Shown here one piece after another: positions 45,692-55,324 of a stretch of DNA of 64,000 nt. Position numbers and translations under genes: made by a program. This stretch comes from Ignavibacteriales bacterium (GTDB lineage: Bacteria; Bacteroidota; Ignavibacteria; UBA10030; SZUA-254): assembly GCA_016214905.1 (NCBI GenBank), contig JACRMQ010000005.1, positions 62,001 to 126,000 of the forward strand. Direction: 5' to 3'. How positions within the stretch are numbered: position 1 is the stretch's first letter; every line of letters starts with the position of its first letter. Below the pieces are notes generated by a model that saw nothing but the letters and a program-made list of their open reading frames with translations, had not been told where the DNA came from and made no database searches.

Positions 45692-45883
45692 TTAACGGTA
45701 AAGTAAAAGTTGTTTCAGCGTCCAAACTTCATTCTCACGCTGAGCAAGTGAACGCTGTAAGCGGTCTATTTTCTTCAGTAAAACCGTTTCAGGAATATTT
45801 TTATCCGATTTTTGAAAAGATCGAAAAATATTCGGTTGAGTTACAGACTTATGTTCACCTTTGTATATATTCTTTTTAACCAT
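45692..45883 (-). CDS. Small coiled-coil-like protein of unknown function
   Basis: 63 residues from the ATG at 45883, chosen because GGAGGG lies five bases upstream; a TTG four codons earlier overlaps that site. The basic N-terminal half (MVKKNIYKGEHKS) is followed by a leucine-spaced C-terminal segment (LLKKIDRLQRSLAQRENEV) that could form a coiled coil. No family recognised. The good ribosome site and isolated position suggest a real small gene. Confidence 0.5.
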   Translation of the reverse strand: MVKKNIYKGEHKSVTQPNIFRSFQKSDKNIPETVLLKKIDRLQRSLAQRENEVWTLKQLLLYR

Positions 45884-45895
45884 AACACCCTCCAA

Positions 45896-46118
45896 TTAAA
45901 TTAGCTTTAACATCCGTAAGTTTTGCTGTAATCGAATAATGAATAGATAAGCATTCCTGAACAGGAACTGATAAATGATCGAAATTGAGCGATGGCACCA
46001 CTAATTCGGTCGGGATTATCGTCTCGCGCGCCGCATAAGTTCAGGAATTCTGTCTATGTCGATCACGAGATCTTCTTTGATTAAAGATAAGAAGTAGTTG
46101 TTTGAAAGTCAACGAAAA
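45896..46118. other. Intergenic region after ptb
   Basis: About 220 bases between the small gene and phosphate butyryltransferase. On the minus strand a 30-codon open stretch (ending DRIPELMRRARR, stop near 46020) looks protein-like but has no start or recognisable family; it may be the remnant of a gene. Nothing else seen. Confidence 0.3.
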
Positions 46119-47036
46119 TTATTTGCGAGCATAATACCCGCACATGATTTTTCCAAGTGCGATAGATAGCATTTTAGCATCGCTTTTATCGGCTCTTGAC
46201 GGAATTAAAATCGGTATTTTTCCCCCAATAATCACATGTGCCAACCGGTAACCCGCAAAATAAGTTGTACTTTTTGCAAAAATGTTAGCTGATTCAATAT
46301 TAGGAAGAACCAAAATTTCAGCGTTTCCGGCAACCCGGGATCCAATTTTCTTTTCCCCTGCGGCATCCGAAGAAATAGCATTATCCAAAGCGAGTGGACC
46401 TTCAACGAGACATCCTTTAATTTGACCTCTTTCGTTCATCTTAGCAATCATTGCCGCATCTACCGTTGATTGGAGGTTCGGGTTGACAAATTCAGAAGCG
46501 GATAGCATGGCAACTTTTGGGGTTGTATTCCCGAGGGCGTGCGCCACCTCTACCGCGTTATTCACCAATTCTATTTTTTCTTTCAAATTGGGAGCAAGCG
46601 TTAAACCGCCATCGGTGATCATAATTAATTTATTTTCGGTTCGCTTCGGATATTCAAAAATGAATACGTCCGAAAGCAAACGTCCCGTTCGTATACCGAC
46701 ATCTTCTGCCAGGAGAACTTTCATCAATGTAGAGGTATCAACACCACCCTTTAAAACGACATCGGCTTTATTACCTTTGATTAGGTCGACGGATACTTTA
46801 AGCGCATCTTCAACTTTTGCTTGCTGAATAATTTCAACCCCGGCAGGGATTTTGCCACGAGGAATATTTTTAGAGATAATATCTCTATTGCCAACAAGAA
46901 TAAAATCGGCTAATTGCTTCTCACACGATTGAACAACAGCTGAAAGGGTTTCTTCGTTATTGGGGAACACAACAACGACTTTTTTATTTTGAATTTGCCG
47001 TGCGGCTTCAATCAATTCTTCAAAGTTTTTTATCAT
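46119..47036 (-). CDS. ptb: Phosphate butyryltransferase (phosphotransbutyrylase)
   Basis: 305 residues from the ATG at 47036, two bases after the buk stop; a TTG two codons earlier is possible but overlaps that stop. The phosphate acetyl/butyryltransferase fold is clear (VVVVFPNNEETLSAV; DVVLKGGVDTSTLMKVLL; ITDGGLTLAPNLKEK; VEGPLALDNAIS; AEILVLPNIESANIFAKS). It converts butyryl-CoA (or a branched acyl-CoA) and phosphate to the acyl phosphate, which Buk uses to make ATP. No butyryl-CoA synthesis genes are visible here. AAAGGA precedes the start. Confidence 0.93.
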   Translation of the reverse strand: MIKNFEELIEAARQIQNKKVVVVFPNNEETLSAVVQSCEKQLADFILVGNRDIISKNIPRGKIPAGVEIIQQAKVEDALKVSVDLIKGNKADVVLKGGVDTSTLMKVLLAEDVGIRTGRLLSDVFIFEYPKRTENKLIMITDGGLTLAPNLKEKIELVNNAVEVAHALGNTTPKVAMLSASEFVNPNLQSTVDAAMIAKMNERGQIKGCLVEGPLALDNAISSDAAGEKKIGSRVAGNAEILVLPNIESANIFAKSTTYFAGYRLAHVIIGGKIPILIPSRADKSDAKMLSIALGKIMCGYYARK

Positions 47037-47038
47037 GA

Positions 47039-48100
47039 TCAATATTCCTTTGCTTGTTCCTCATTTTTCAATATACGCATACCCGCTTCAGCCAATGCTT
47101 GCATTTCATCCTCGCCCGGGAAAATTAACACCTTGCCTATAAACTGCACTCGTTCGATTATCCACGATGTAAGAATATTCGAATACGCGATACCGCCGGA
47201 TAACACAATCGCATCGATCTTGCCTGCAAGAACTGTTGCCATGGCACCGATTTCTTTCGCGATCTGATATGCCATTGCTTTATACACTTCTTCGGCAAAC
47301 TCATCGCCTTGAATGATTCGTCTCTCAACTTCTTCGATCGAATTCGTTTTAAGATATGCAATTAAACCACCCTGACCCATAACAAATTTTCGCAATTCGG
47401 ATTCAGTATATTTTCCCGACATCGCAACGGTTATGAAAGGTTGAAGCGGTAAACCACCGGTGCGCTCCGGTGAAAATGGGCCATCACTCGATGCGTCATT
47501 AACATCAATTATCATTCCGTCTCGAACAGGCGCTATTGAAATTCCGCCTCCGAGATGACAAATGATAAACGCTGATTGATTGTAATGAAGATTCAACTCG
47601 CTTGCTGCGCGTCTTGCGATAGCGTGTATGTTTAACGCGTGTGAAAGAGGTCGTCTTTTAATTTGAGGATGGCCGGAATAAAAAGCCAACGGTTCAAACT
47701 CATCGACTGAAACCGGATCGGCAATAAGTGCCGGGCAAGAAAATCGTTTTGAAATTTCGTGTGCCATAACGCAACCGAGGTTAGATGCGTGCTCACCCTG
47801 TAAATTTCCGCGTGCATCATCTATCATCTTCTGATTCACAAAGTATACACCACCCTGAACAGGTTTTAGCAAACCTCCCATTGCAACTACTGCCGAACAA
47901 CACGTTACATTCTTTTCCACCCATCTATTTATAACTTCCATCCGGAATTGATATTGATCCCATATGGATTTGAAATTTTTCAACTCTTCCGCCGAGTGAA
48001 CCACTTTATCGGTCTGAAGAATAATCCCGTCAACATAGATCGCTAACTTAGTCGACGTTGATCCGGGATTAATTACCAGAATAGTATAATTTTCTGACAT
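47039..48100 (-). CDS. buk: Butyrate kinase
   Basis: 353 residues, acetate/butyrate kinase superfamily (ASKHA fold). N-terminal phosphate loop LVINPGSTSTKLAIY, central FIICHLGGGISIAPVRDGM and DASSDGPFSPERTGGLP, then AIVLSGGIAYSNI. It makes ATP and butyrate (or isobutyrate or isovalerate) from the acyl phosphate. Forms an operon with ptb, the two genes separated by two bases. Length is typical. Confidence 0.95.
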   Translation of the reverse strand: MSENYTILVINPGSTSTKLAIYVDGIILQTDKVVHSAEELKNFKSIWDQYQFRMEVINRWVEKNVTCCSAVVAMGGLLKPVQGGVYFVNQKMIDDARGNLQGEHASNLGCVMAHEISKRFSCPALIADPVSVDEFEPLAFYSGHPQIKRRPLSHALNIHAIARRAASELNLHYNQSAFIICHLGGGISIAPVRDGMIIDVNDASSDGPFSPERTGGLPLQPFITVAMSGKYTESELRKFVMGQGGLIAYLKTNSIEEVERRIIQGDEFAEEVYKAMAYQIAKEIGAMATVLAGKIDAIVLSGGIAYSNILTSWIIERVQFIGKVLIFPGEDEMQALAEAGMRILKNEEQAKEY

Positions 48101-48148
48101 ACCCGATCTGATAATCTAAAAAGATATTATTTAACTAATGCAAAAATA

Positions 48149-49582
48149 TTATTTCCCGTTTCGTTTAGAGCTTAAATATTTATGAATAGCTTCTGCGGCA
48201 ATTTTACCATCACGCATCGCGAGGATGACCGTGGCACCACCACGTGTCAGATCACCGCCGGCAAATATTCCTTCACGACTTGTGAGTTGAACGTCGTTCA
48301 CTACAATCGTTCCCCATTTGCTGATATTCAGACCATCGGTAGTAGATTGAATGATTGGATTCGGTTTCTGACCAACCGCTTCGATCACCGTTTGAACCGC
48401 TATTACAAACTCGGACCCTTTAACAGGTATTGGTTTTCGCCTTCCTGATTCATCCGGCTCGCCTAATTCCATCTTTTGGCACTCAATTCCCCGAACCCAA
48501 TTATTTTCATCTGCAAGAATGCGGATTGGATTTGTAAGCATCACCAATTCAACACCTTCTCCTTCTGCATGATGAATTTCTTCTTCGCGGGCAGGCATTT
48601 CTTTACGCGAACGGCGATAAATCAAATACGCTTTCTTCGCCCCAAGCCGGAGCGCAGTTCTAACGGCATCCATTGCTGTGTTACCACCGCCGATTACAGC
48701 AACCTCTGTCCCGATTTTAATAGGTGTATCGTAATCCGGAAATTTATACGCTTTCATTAAATTTACACGCGTGAGGAATTCATTCGCCGAATACACACCG
48801 CTCAGATTTTCACCCGGGATTCCCATAAATGTAGGAGTACCGGCGCCGGTGCCGAGAAACATTGCCTCGAATCCCCACTCACTGAATAATTCATCCACTG
48901 TTGCAGTTCTACCGACAACAAAATTAGTATATATCTCAACACCTAATTGACGAACTCGATCCATCTCGAGATCAAGGATGGTACGTGGAAGTCGAAATTC
49001 TGGGATTCCATATCGTAACACACCGCCAACATCGTGTAATGCTTCAAAGATTGTAACTTTATATCCAAGTTTTGCAAGTTCTGCCGCAGCTGTCAATCCG
49101 GATGGACCTGATCCCACTATCGCCACTTTTTGATTTATATGATTTGTTATAACAGGAGACGAAAACAGATTATGAGCAAACTCGAAATCGGCAACAAAGC
49201 GTTCTAATTTTCCGATTGCAACCGGTTCATGCTTCTTGCCAAGAGTACAAACAAGTTCGCATTGACTTTCTTGCGGACAAACACGCCCACATATTGATGG
49301 TAAATAATTTGCCTCACGGATTTTATTTACCGCACCTATATAATCTTTTTGAAGGATAAGTTGAATAAACGTACGAATATCGATAACTACCGGACATCCT
49401 TCGATACATACAGGATTTTTACATTCAAGACATCGTGCCGCTTCTATTAATGCACGTTCCTCATCCAAACCGGCTGAGACTTCAATAAAATTTCTATTTC
49501 GTTCTTCGGGAGATTGCTCAATCGACTCTTGGCGTGGAATTTTCATCCTCTCGGAGGGTTTCATAGGATTGACATTATTCAT
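48149..49582 (-). CDS. NfnB/SudA-type NADPH-binding flavoprotein (glutamate synthase small-chain-like)
   Basis: 477 residues. N-terminal cluster region CLECKNPVCIEGCPV and CGRVCPQESQCELVC, then two nucleotide-binding motifs: VAIVGSGPSGLTAAAELAKL (FAD) and VAVIGGGNTAMDAVRTALRL (NADPH); C-terminal GIFAGGDLTRGGATVILAM. This form is either GltA-type NADPH glutamate synthase or, as its neighbour shows, the large subunit of a ferredoxin:NADP oxidoreductase (NfnAB/SudAB). AGGAGG precedes the ATG; it overlaps nfnA by 4 bp. Confidence 0.9.
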   Translation of the reverse strand: MNNVNPMKPSERMKIPRQESIEQSPEERNRNFIEVSAGLDEERALIEAARCLECKNPVCIEGCPVVIDIRTFIQLILQKDYIGAVNKIREANYLPSICGRVCPQESQCELVCTLGKKHEPVAIGKLERFVADFEFAHNLFSSPVITNHINQKVAIVGSGPSGLTAAAELAKLGYKVTIFEALHDVGGVLRYGIPEFRLPRTILDLEMDRVRQLGVEIYTNFVVGRTATVDELFSEWGFEAMFLGTGAGTPTFMGIPGENLSGVYSANEFLTRVNLMKAYKFPDYDTPIKIGTEVAVIGGGNTAMDAVRTALRLGAKKAYLIYRRSRKEMPAREEEIHHAEGEGVELVMLTNPIRILADENNWVRGIECQKMELGEPDESGRRKPIPVKGSEFVIAVQTVIEAVGQKPNPIIQSTTDGLNISKWGTIVVNDVQLTSREGIFAGGDLTRGGATVILAMRDGKIAAEAIHKYLSSKRNGK

Positions 49583-50436
49583 TTTACACCTCCTGCCAAT
49601 GCATTTATCGAAGGTGTCAGCTTACATCGTTCATCCGCAATCTTTTCCATACTGGTAAAAGTTCTGTTCCTCATTATTAGTTCGTCAAAATCAACAAGAT
49701 GGGCATCAAATTCCGGTCCGTCAACACACGCAAATTTCATCTTTCCACCTATTGAAACCCGGCACCCGCCGCACATACCTGTGCCATCAACCATAATTGT
49801 ATTCAAACTGACTAACGTTTTGGTGCCGTAAATTTTTGTCAGGTTCGAAACTGCCTTCATCATCGGCAGTGGTCCGATCGCGTAAACGGCGTGAATATTT
49901 TTATTTTTTTCCAGTAAATCTTTCAACGGATCGGTAACTATACCCTTCCGTCCATATGATCCGTCATCAGTCGTTATAAAAATTTCCTTTGATATCTCCG
50001 ACATTTCTTTTTCAAGAATTATTAAATCTGAAGTACGCGCCCCAACGATGCTGTGGATAACATTACCTGCATCTCTCAAAGTGCGTGCAATAGGATAAAC
50101 TTCAGCGGTTCCAACACCACCGCCGATACATACGACTTCGCCGTGATTTTCAATCGGAGTCGGTTCTCCTAACGGGCCAACTACATCGAGAATATATTCT
50201 CCGGCATTTTTAGTAGCAAGAAGTTTTGTCGTTTTTCCTATCGATTGAACAATCAACGTAATTGTGCCTGCTGAAAGATCACTATCAACGATAGTAATCG
50301 GAATACGCTCTCCATTCTCTTCAATCCGCAGCATGACGAAATTGCCGGCTTTACGCTTCCGGGCTATAAATGGCGCGTGAACAATGTATTTTGTCACTGT
50401 TGATGATAGATTTTCTTTTGAAACAATACGAAACAT
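49579..50436 (-). CDS. NfnA/SudB-type ferredoxin-NADP reductase subunit
   Basis: 285 residues of the ferredoxin reductase/dihydroorotate dehydrogenase electron-transfer subunit fold: FAD site HAPFIARKRKAGNFVMLRI, NAD(H) site GEVVCIGGGVGTAEVYPIAR, and a C-terminal [2Fe-2S] segment (DGTGMCGGCRVSIGGKMKFACVDG ending 49700-49760). Together with the next gene it should catalyse NADH-dependent reduced ferredoxin:NADP+ oxidoreduction, an electron-bifurcating reaction that suits the PFOR in this window. The pair forms a two-gene operon. Confidence 0.92.
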   Translation of the reverse strand: MFRIVSKENLSSTVTKYIVHAPFIARKRKAGNFVMLRIEENGERIPITIVDSDLSAGTITLIVQSIGKTTKLLATKNAGEYILDVVGPLGEPTPIENHGEVVCIGGGVGTAEVYPIARTLRDAGNVIHSIVGARTSDLIILEKEMSEISKEIFITTDDGSYGRKGIVTDPLKDLLEKNKNIHAVYAIGPLPMMKAVSNLTKIYGTKTLVSLNTIMVDGTGMCGGCRVSIGGKMKFACVDGPEFDAHLVDFDELIMRNRTFTSMEKIADERCKLTPSINALAGGVK

Positions 50437-50525
50437 TATATCTCCAAATATTTTTGTTGACTAAAAACTACGAAAACTTCTCTTGAATTACAATTTTTAG
50501 GAACGGTCTATTCCGGGTTTAACTT

Positions 50526-51083
50526 TTATTGATAGGTAATGCTCTGGATTTCTTTTCCGAACTGAAGGTATTCATCGGAGGTTAGTAATCGTTTTACCAT
50601 GGGCAGTATCACATCATTCTCCCTGTTTATATGATTTCGGAAATGTTCCACTACTTGCAATGCGCATTGAAGCAGATCGCGGACGGTGGAACCGTGCGAC
50701 CGACCGTCTTCGACATCTCTTATCGCATTAATCAATTCATTATAATACTGCCACATCTCGCGCCGCTCATATCGAATTTCATTCGGTGATTCAAACAGAT
50801 GTTTGTCGAGTAACGGAAACAGATGATGCTCTTCCTTCTCGTAATGCTTTCTCATCTCAGATCCGATATACCTGACCGATTCGGCGATTTGCGCGAAAGC
50901 ATCCGCAGAAAAACCTTTTTCCTGTATCGACTCGATCGCGGCAGATATTTTTTCCAATTCCTTCAATCCGCGCTCGTGTTCCTCCCGTAAAATTACAAGC
51001 GGATCTTGTACACCGGTTGAACTTCGGTTCTGAGCGGAGGCGAATTCGCTTCCGTTGTTTTTATACGACATTCCTAATTTCAT
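50526..51083 (-). CDS. Hemerythrin-like (HHE) domain protein
   Basis: 185 residues. Two HHE repeats give the di-iron ligand pattern: LREEHERGLKELEKI, HYEKEEHHLFPLLDKHL, and later HFRNHINRENDVILPM, with helical regions between. Such cytoplasmic proteins bind or sense O2 or NO, or help repair iron-sulfur clusters (RIC/YtfE-like); this one lacks the N-terminal ScdA domain of true RIC proteins. An internal ATG four codons later is an alternative start. The setting, near nitrogen-oxide and Nfn genes, fits stress defence, but this is inference. Confidence 0.85.
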   Translation of the reverse strand: MKLGMSYKNNGSEFASAQNRSSTGVQDPLVILREEHERGLKELEKISAAIESIQEKGFSADAFAQIAESVRYIGSEMRKHYEKEEHHLFPLLDKHLFESPNEIRYERREMWQYYNELINAIRDVEDGRSHGSTVRDLLQCALQVVEHFRNHINRENDVILPMVKRLLTSDEYLQFGKEIQSITYQ

Positions 51084-51272
51084 CTCTGAATAGTTTTTTA
51101 TATACTTTCTTGAATATCATAATTATCAATTCGTATGCCAGTAGATAATCGGACCATTTTAAATAAATTGTCTATTTTTATAGATTTAGGGTAAGGAGAA
51201 TGAATAATGAGTTCGGGCAAATCAACCTCTCCAAATTACTTCTCACTCATGAAAAACATCGCACACTTTCAC

Positions 51273-51286
51273 TCTCACGCGTGAGA
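51273..51286. promoter_or_regulatory. 14-bp perfect palindrome
   Basis: TCTCACGCGTGAGA is a perfect palindrome in the 237-bp gap between the M1 peptidase and the hemerythrin gene (both minus strand). It could be an operator or the core of a terminator; there is no T-tract. Function unknown. Confidence 0.3.
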
Positions 51287-51320
51287 ACGCCTCCATTCAC
51301 ATCCACAATGATCGGCCTGA

Positions 51321-53285
51321 TTAGTGAATAATGAGTAACTTTTTCGTCGCTACAAGATTCAATCCTGTTAGTCGATAATAATAAACACCCGACGGATAAT
51401 CGGCTATGTTTTCCCATTTTGCTTCATGAGCACCAATCGAATTAGGTTCATCAACCAGGGTTTTGATTTTCTGACCGAGAATATTATACACAGTCAAATT
51501 AACATGCATCTTTGACGGCAATTCATAATTTATCTGCGTATAAGTTCTGCAAGGATTTGGATAATTTTGATAAAGAATGAATCTGTGATTAAATTCCTCG
51601 GATACATCTTTCAGTATCCATCCGCCGGGATCTAATTGAACATTCTTGATGATCCGATCAACAGGAAAATAAAATAATTGCTCGGAAGCGTTATTGAATA
51701 CGGTAACTGTGGTATCCCACCCCGGAGCGGTCAGCTTTATATCGATGGGCATAGTGAATATGCTCGGTTGAACTTCTTGCGGAATCTGCTTCAGAAGAAG
51801 TTCAACAACGTAACCGTTTGAAGAATCTTTTAAACTCCAATTTATAGAATAACGCGGATAACCCTCGCCATAAATCCATTCATCGAAGAAATAAGTTAAA
51901 TCCTTTCCGCTGATTCGTTCACAAATATTTTTAAAATCTTCAGTATTTGCCGTTGAATACTTTAACAGAGGATCATTAGCATAGCTGTAGAGTGATCTGA
52001 AAAAGATCGAGTCGCCCAATGTATGGCGCAGCATATGCAGAACAGTTGCTCCTTTAGCATAAACCCTATTACCATCGAATAAATTTCTTACGGTTGTTGT
52101 GTCTTGAACATAAAGCGATCCGACGGCAAGCCGTGCGTTGCTTAATTGATTTTGCAAGTAGTTCCAATACGACGACTCTCCATATTTTTTTTCTAAATAC
52201 AATGCCGTTGAATATTGGGCGAATCCTTCATTAAGCCAAAGATCACTCCACGTCCGACATGTAATCATATCGCCGAACCATTGATGAGCTAATTCGTGTG
52301 CGATTGTGTTCTCATTGTAAGTTGTTGTTGAGGTCATCGTTTGATGTTCCATTGCGCCTCCCCTTCCAAAATCGGCGTGTCCGTATTTTTCTTTTATGAA
52401 CGGATACAATCCGAATAAATCGGAAAATATTTCCAGCATATCAACGGTTATAGGAAGAGCAATTTGTGCATTTACAAATCTTTCCGGAATCACATAATTG
52501 AGAACTTCCATCGAGTCTGTGGATGAATAATGATACCAATTCGAAAATTGCATATAGTTCGTAATTGCAATTGAGATAAGATATGAAGCAATCGGGTACC
52601 GCTCCTGCCAATGATGAGTTTTTGTTCCATCACCATTATCATTTACAGAAATAAGTTTACCGTTCGAACCGACTTTGAACGAAGAATCACAAGTAACAAT
52701 TATATCTGCTGAATCTGCTTTATCCGATGGATGATCTTTACAGGGCCACCAATCTCTGGCACCATAAGGTTCACTCAACGACCATACCCAAGGAACACCC
52801 GAATGCTGATCGAAAATAAAACTTCCGAAACCGCTGACAGCAGGTATGCCCTGATAAAATATTTCAATTAACAATCCTGTACCGACTTCATATATCGATT
52901 CAAGATTTATTTCAACGGAACTTGTCTGCTGCAAAAACGAGCGCTTGGTTCCATTCACTTTCACCGAATCGACATGAAGCGAATTGGTAAGATCGAATTT
53001 GATTATCGAGGTGGTATCATCATTACAGACACCCAGTATTCCAACCTCACCGATCAGATGCGGCGGATAAGTCGTTACGGTAAGATTCAATTTATAATAA
53101 GTAACATCAAACCATTCACTTGCCACGCTGGATAAATTTGCAGGATTCATTAATTTCTGATACCGCTGTATATCCGACGATAACACGCTTTTTTCATCTT
53201 CCGATATATCGAAATATTTCTCCTGCGATTTCAGTTGAACGGAAAACAAAAGGAGAATCCCAAACATAATGAATCTTATCTTCAT
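51321..53285 (-). CDS. Secreted M1-family aminopeptidase with C-terminal sorting domain
   Basis: 654-residue zinc metallopeptidase. Signal peptide (1-20), an N-terminal beta-domain, an exopeptidase motif RGGAMEHQTMTS (the GAMEN equivalent), the zinc site HELAHQW with Glu in WLNEGFAQYS, and a helical C-terminal part. The last ~80 residues are a Bacteroidota-type sorting domain (YQNYPNPCRTYTQINYEL ... VYNILGQKIKTLV ... YPSGVYYYRLTGL), implying type IX secretion. It probably digests peptides outside the cell. It lies 51 bp after leuD on the same strand but is unrelated to it. Confidence 0.93.
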   Translation of the reverse strand: MKIRFIMFGILLLFSVQLKSQEKYFDISEDEKSVLSSDIQRYQKLMNPANLSSVASEWFDVTYYKLNLTVTTYPPHLIGEVGILGVCNDDTTSIIKFDLTNSLHVDSVKVNGTKRSFLQQTSSVEINLESIYEVGTGLLIEIFYQGIPAVSGFGSFIFDQHSGVPWVWSLSEPYGARDWWPCKDHPSDKADSADIIVTCDSSFKVGSNGKLISVNDNGDGTKTHHWQERYPIASYLISIAITNYMQFSNWYHYSSTDSMEVLNYVIPERFVNAQIALPITVDMLEIFSDLFGLYPFIKEKYGHADFGRGGAMEHQTMTSTTTYNENTIAHELAHQWFGDMITCRTWSDLWLNEGFAQYSTALYLEKKYGESSYWNYLQNQLSNARLAVGSLYVQDTTTVRNLFDGNRVYAKGATVLHMLRHTLGDSIFFRSLYSYANDPLLKYSTANTEDFKNICERISGKDLTYFFDEWIYGEGYPRYSINWSLKDSSNGYVVELLLKQIPQEVQPSIFTMPIDIKLTAPGWDTTVTVFNNASEQLFYFPVDRIIKNVQLDPGGWILKDVSEEFNHRFILYQNYPNPCRTYTQINYELPSKMHVNLTVYNILGQKIKTLVDEPNSIGAHEAKWENIADYPSGVYYYRLTGLNLVATKKLLIIH

Positions 53286-53336
53286 CTAGATGGATTCTCC
53301 TTCAAACGGATTGAGTGATTTGATATTAAAACAGAT

Positions 53337-53843
53337 TTACTTCCTCGACGTTTTCTCGATTAACCTCTTCCGAGTGTATGCGATTAATCCGCCCGCATCA
53401 ACAATCGCCTGTCGTGCCTTCGGTAAAGGTTCAACGGGAAATGTTTTTCCCTTGGTGACATTTACAACTTTATCCTGAAGGATTTCGAGTTCGTCACCTT
53501 CCGATGCTTCGATTGTCGGGCAGACAACAGTTTTCAAACCGAGGTTGACAGAATTTTGTAAAAATATTCTGGCGAATCCTTTAGCAACAATAACAAGCTC
53601 ATGTCCTTTAATTGTTGAAACTGCTTGTTCCCGAGACGAACCGCATCCGAAATTTGCACCTGCAACAATTGCACTGTTCGGTGGAATTTCTTTGTTCTTC
53701 AATCGTTTATTCAGTTCAGTAATATCGGCGAAACAGTATTGCGGTGTTTCGGTTGGAAGCACAGTCGCCATGAACCGTCCGGGATAAATAATGTCGGTTG
53801 AAATATCGTTCTGCATTATCGCTATAACTTTTGATGTCGTCAT
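53337..53843 (-). CDS. leuD: 3-isopropylmalate dehydratase-type small subunit
   Basis: 168-residue swivel-domain protein with the substrate loop FGCGSSREQA and the N-terminal ISTDIIYPGRF region. The short form (about 165-170 residues) belongs to the archaeal/bacterial LeuD2 group that also includes homoaconitase and methylmalate dehydratases, so the substrate is not certain: isopropylmalate, citramalate/methylmalate or homocitrate. It starts 1 bp after leuC. Confidence 0.9.
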   Translation of the reverse strand: MTTSKVIAIMQNDISTDIIYPGRFMATVLPTETPQYCFADITELNKRLKNKEIPPNSAIVAGANFGCGSSREQAVSTIKGHELVIVAKGFARIFLQNSVNLGLKTVVCPTIEASEGDELEILQDKVVNVTKGKTFPVEPLPKARQAIVDAGGLIAYTRKRLIEKTSRK

Positions 53844-53844
53844 A

Positions 53845-55134
53845 TTAATTTACTCCTCTCGGATCAGTTATTACACCAGTTATTGCGGATGCTGCGGCAA
53901 CGGCAGCGGAACAAAGATAGACATCGGAATTCGGATTGCCCTGTCTGCCTTTAAAGTTTCGGTTAGTCGTCGAAAGTGAAACATCGCCATCGGCCAGCGC
54001 TCCTTGATGAACACCAAGACAGCAACCGCAATTTGAATTCATGATGACCGCCCCTGCATCCATCAGGTCAGCGATGTAACCGCGCTTGAGCGCTTCTCTG
54101 TAAATTCTCCACGATGCCGGAAATACAAGCATACGAACGCCTTGCGCGACTTTCTTTCCTTTTAAAATTTTTGCTGCTTCTTCCAGGTCGTCGAGACGTC
54201 CGTTTGTACACGATCCGATAACGACCTGATTTAGTTTAACATTTAATACTTCGTTTATCGGCTTGACATTGTCAACAGTGTGCGGCTTCGCAATTTGCGG
54301 TGCGAGCGTGGATACGTCAACTTCAATCACCTGATCATATTTTGCATCCGGATCAGGTTTCATTAGTTCACCTTTGAAATCGACACCGGCTTCTTGTTTC
54401 AGATAGCGGACTGTCTCCTCGTCCGGCGGTACGATGCCCGATGTCGCTCCGGCTTCTACAGACATATTTGAAAGTGTGAGACGACCGGAAGTGCTCATAT
54501 TTTTTATTGCTTCACCGTGGAATTCCAAAACTTTAAAGTTCGCACCTTCGGCGGTAAGTTTTCCAATTAAATAAAGAATTAAATCTTTTGGATAAACACC
54601 AGATGAAAATTTTCCCTTCGCATTTATTTTGATAGTACCGGGAACCTCAACATTCAACACGGTCCCGAGCGTCCATACGCTTGCCATTTCAGTTGCACCG
54701 ATACCGAACGCAAATGTTCCAAGAGCGCCATGACTGGTAGTGTGACTGTCGGTTCCGACAATCACCGATCCCGGAATCACGTATCCGTTCTCCGGCAACA
54801 CCTGATGGCAGATTCCTCCTTCATCACCGCGAATGTCGTGAAATTTTGTAATTCCCTGCTTCCCGACAAAATCGCGAATCTTTTTTTGATTCGTCGCAGT
54901 CTTTGCGCTTTCGGCGGGTACGCGATGATCGAAGATGATTGCGATCTTTGATGAATCCCAAACCTTCAGCGGGATGCCTGTATCTTTATAAATTTCTGAA
55001 AATTGATTGATCACCAATGCCGCATTCTCATGCGACATCGCAAGATCGACCTTCGGCTCCAGCACATCACCGGCTTTCACCGCCGTCTGCCCGGTTGCCT
55101 TTGCCAGTATTTTTTCTACAAGTGTCATTCCCAT
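53845..55134 (-). CDS. leuC: 3-isopropylmalate dehydratase-type large subunit
   Basis: 429-residue aconitase-superfamily subunit with the [4Fe-4S] ligands in IGSCTNGRLDDL and NSNCGCCLGVHQGAL and the substrate-binding HTTSHGALGTFAFG region. At this length it belongs to the LeuC2-type group. With LeuD it isomerises a hydroxy-dicarboxylate; the dehydrogenase encoded at 58.7 kb could take the product. Two in-frame ATGs two codons apart make the start uncertain by 6 bp. Confidence 0.92.
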   Translation of the reverse strand: MGMTLVEKILAKATGQTAVKAGDVLEPKVDLAMSHENAALVINQFSEIYKDTGIPLKVWDSSKIAIIFDHRVPAESAKTATNQKKIRDFVGKQGITKFHDIRGDEGGICHQVLPENGYVIPGSVIVGTDSHTTSHGALGTFAFGIGATEMASVWTLGTVLNVEVPGTIKINAKGKFSSGVYPKDLILYLIGKLTAEGANFKVLEFHGEAIKNMSTSGRLTLSNMSVEAGATSGIVPPDEETVRYLKQEAGVDFKGELMKPDPDAKYDQVIEVDVSTLAPQIAKPHTVDNVKPINEVLNVKLNQVVIGSCTNGRLDDLEEAAKILKGKKVAQGVRMLVFPASWRIYREALKRGYIADLMDAGAVIMNSNCGCCLGVHQGALADGDVSLSTTNRNFKGRQGNPNSDVYLCSAAVAAASAITGVITDPRGVN

Positions 55135-55324
55135 AAATTAATTTGTTCCTTTGTTCGTAATTAAGTTTTAAAATTCTGACTTAATATAACTGTTTTCTGT
55201 AAATAGTGGAAATTATATCACTCGGTGTTTGTTAATATTGAAAATTAATTTCGGAAATAAAATACAAATTTAATCTCTTAAATTTCAGTTAGCATTGAGA
55301 AATCGGTTGGATAATAATATATTA

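Noticed and set aside
45896-46118. 30-codon minus-strand stretch after ptb ending DRIPELMRRARR
   Set aside because: Protein-like but without start, ribosome site or recognised family; kept only as a possible remnant note.
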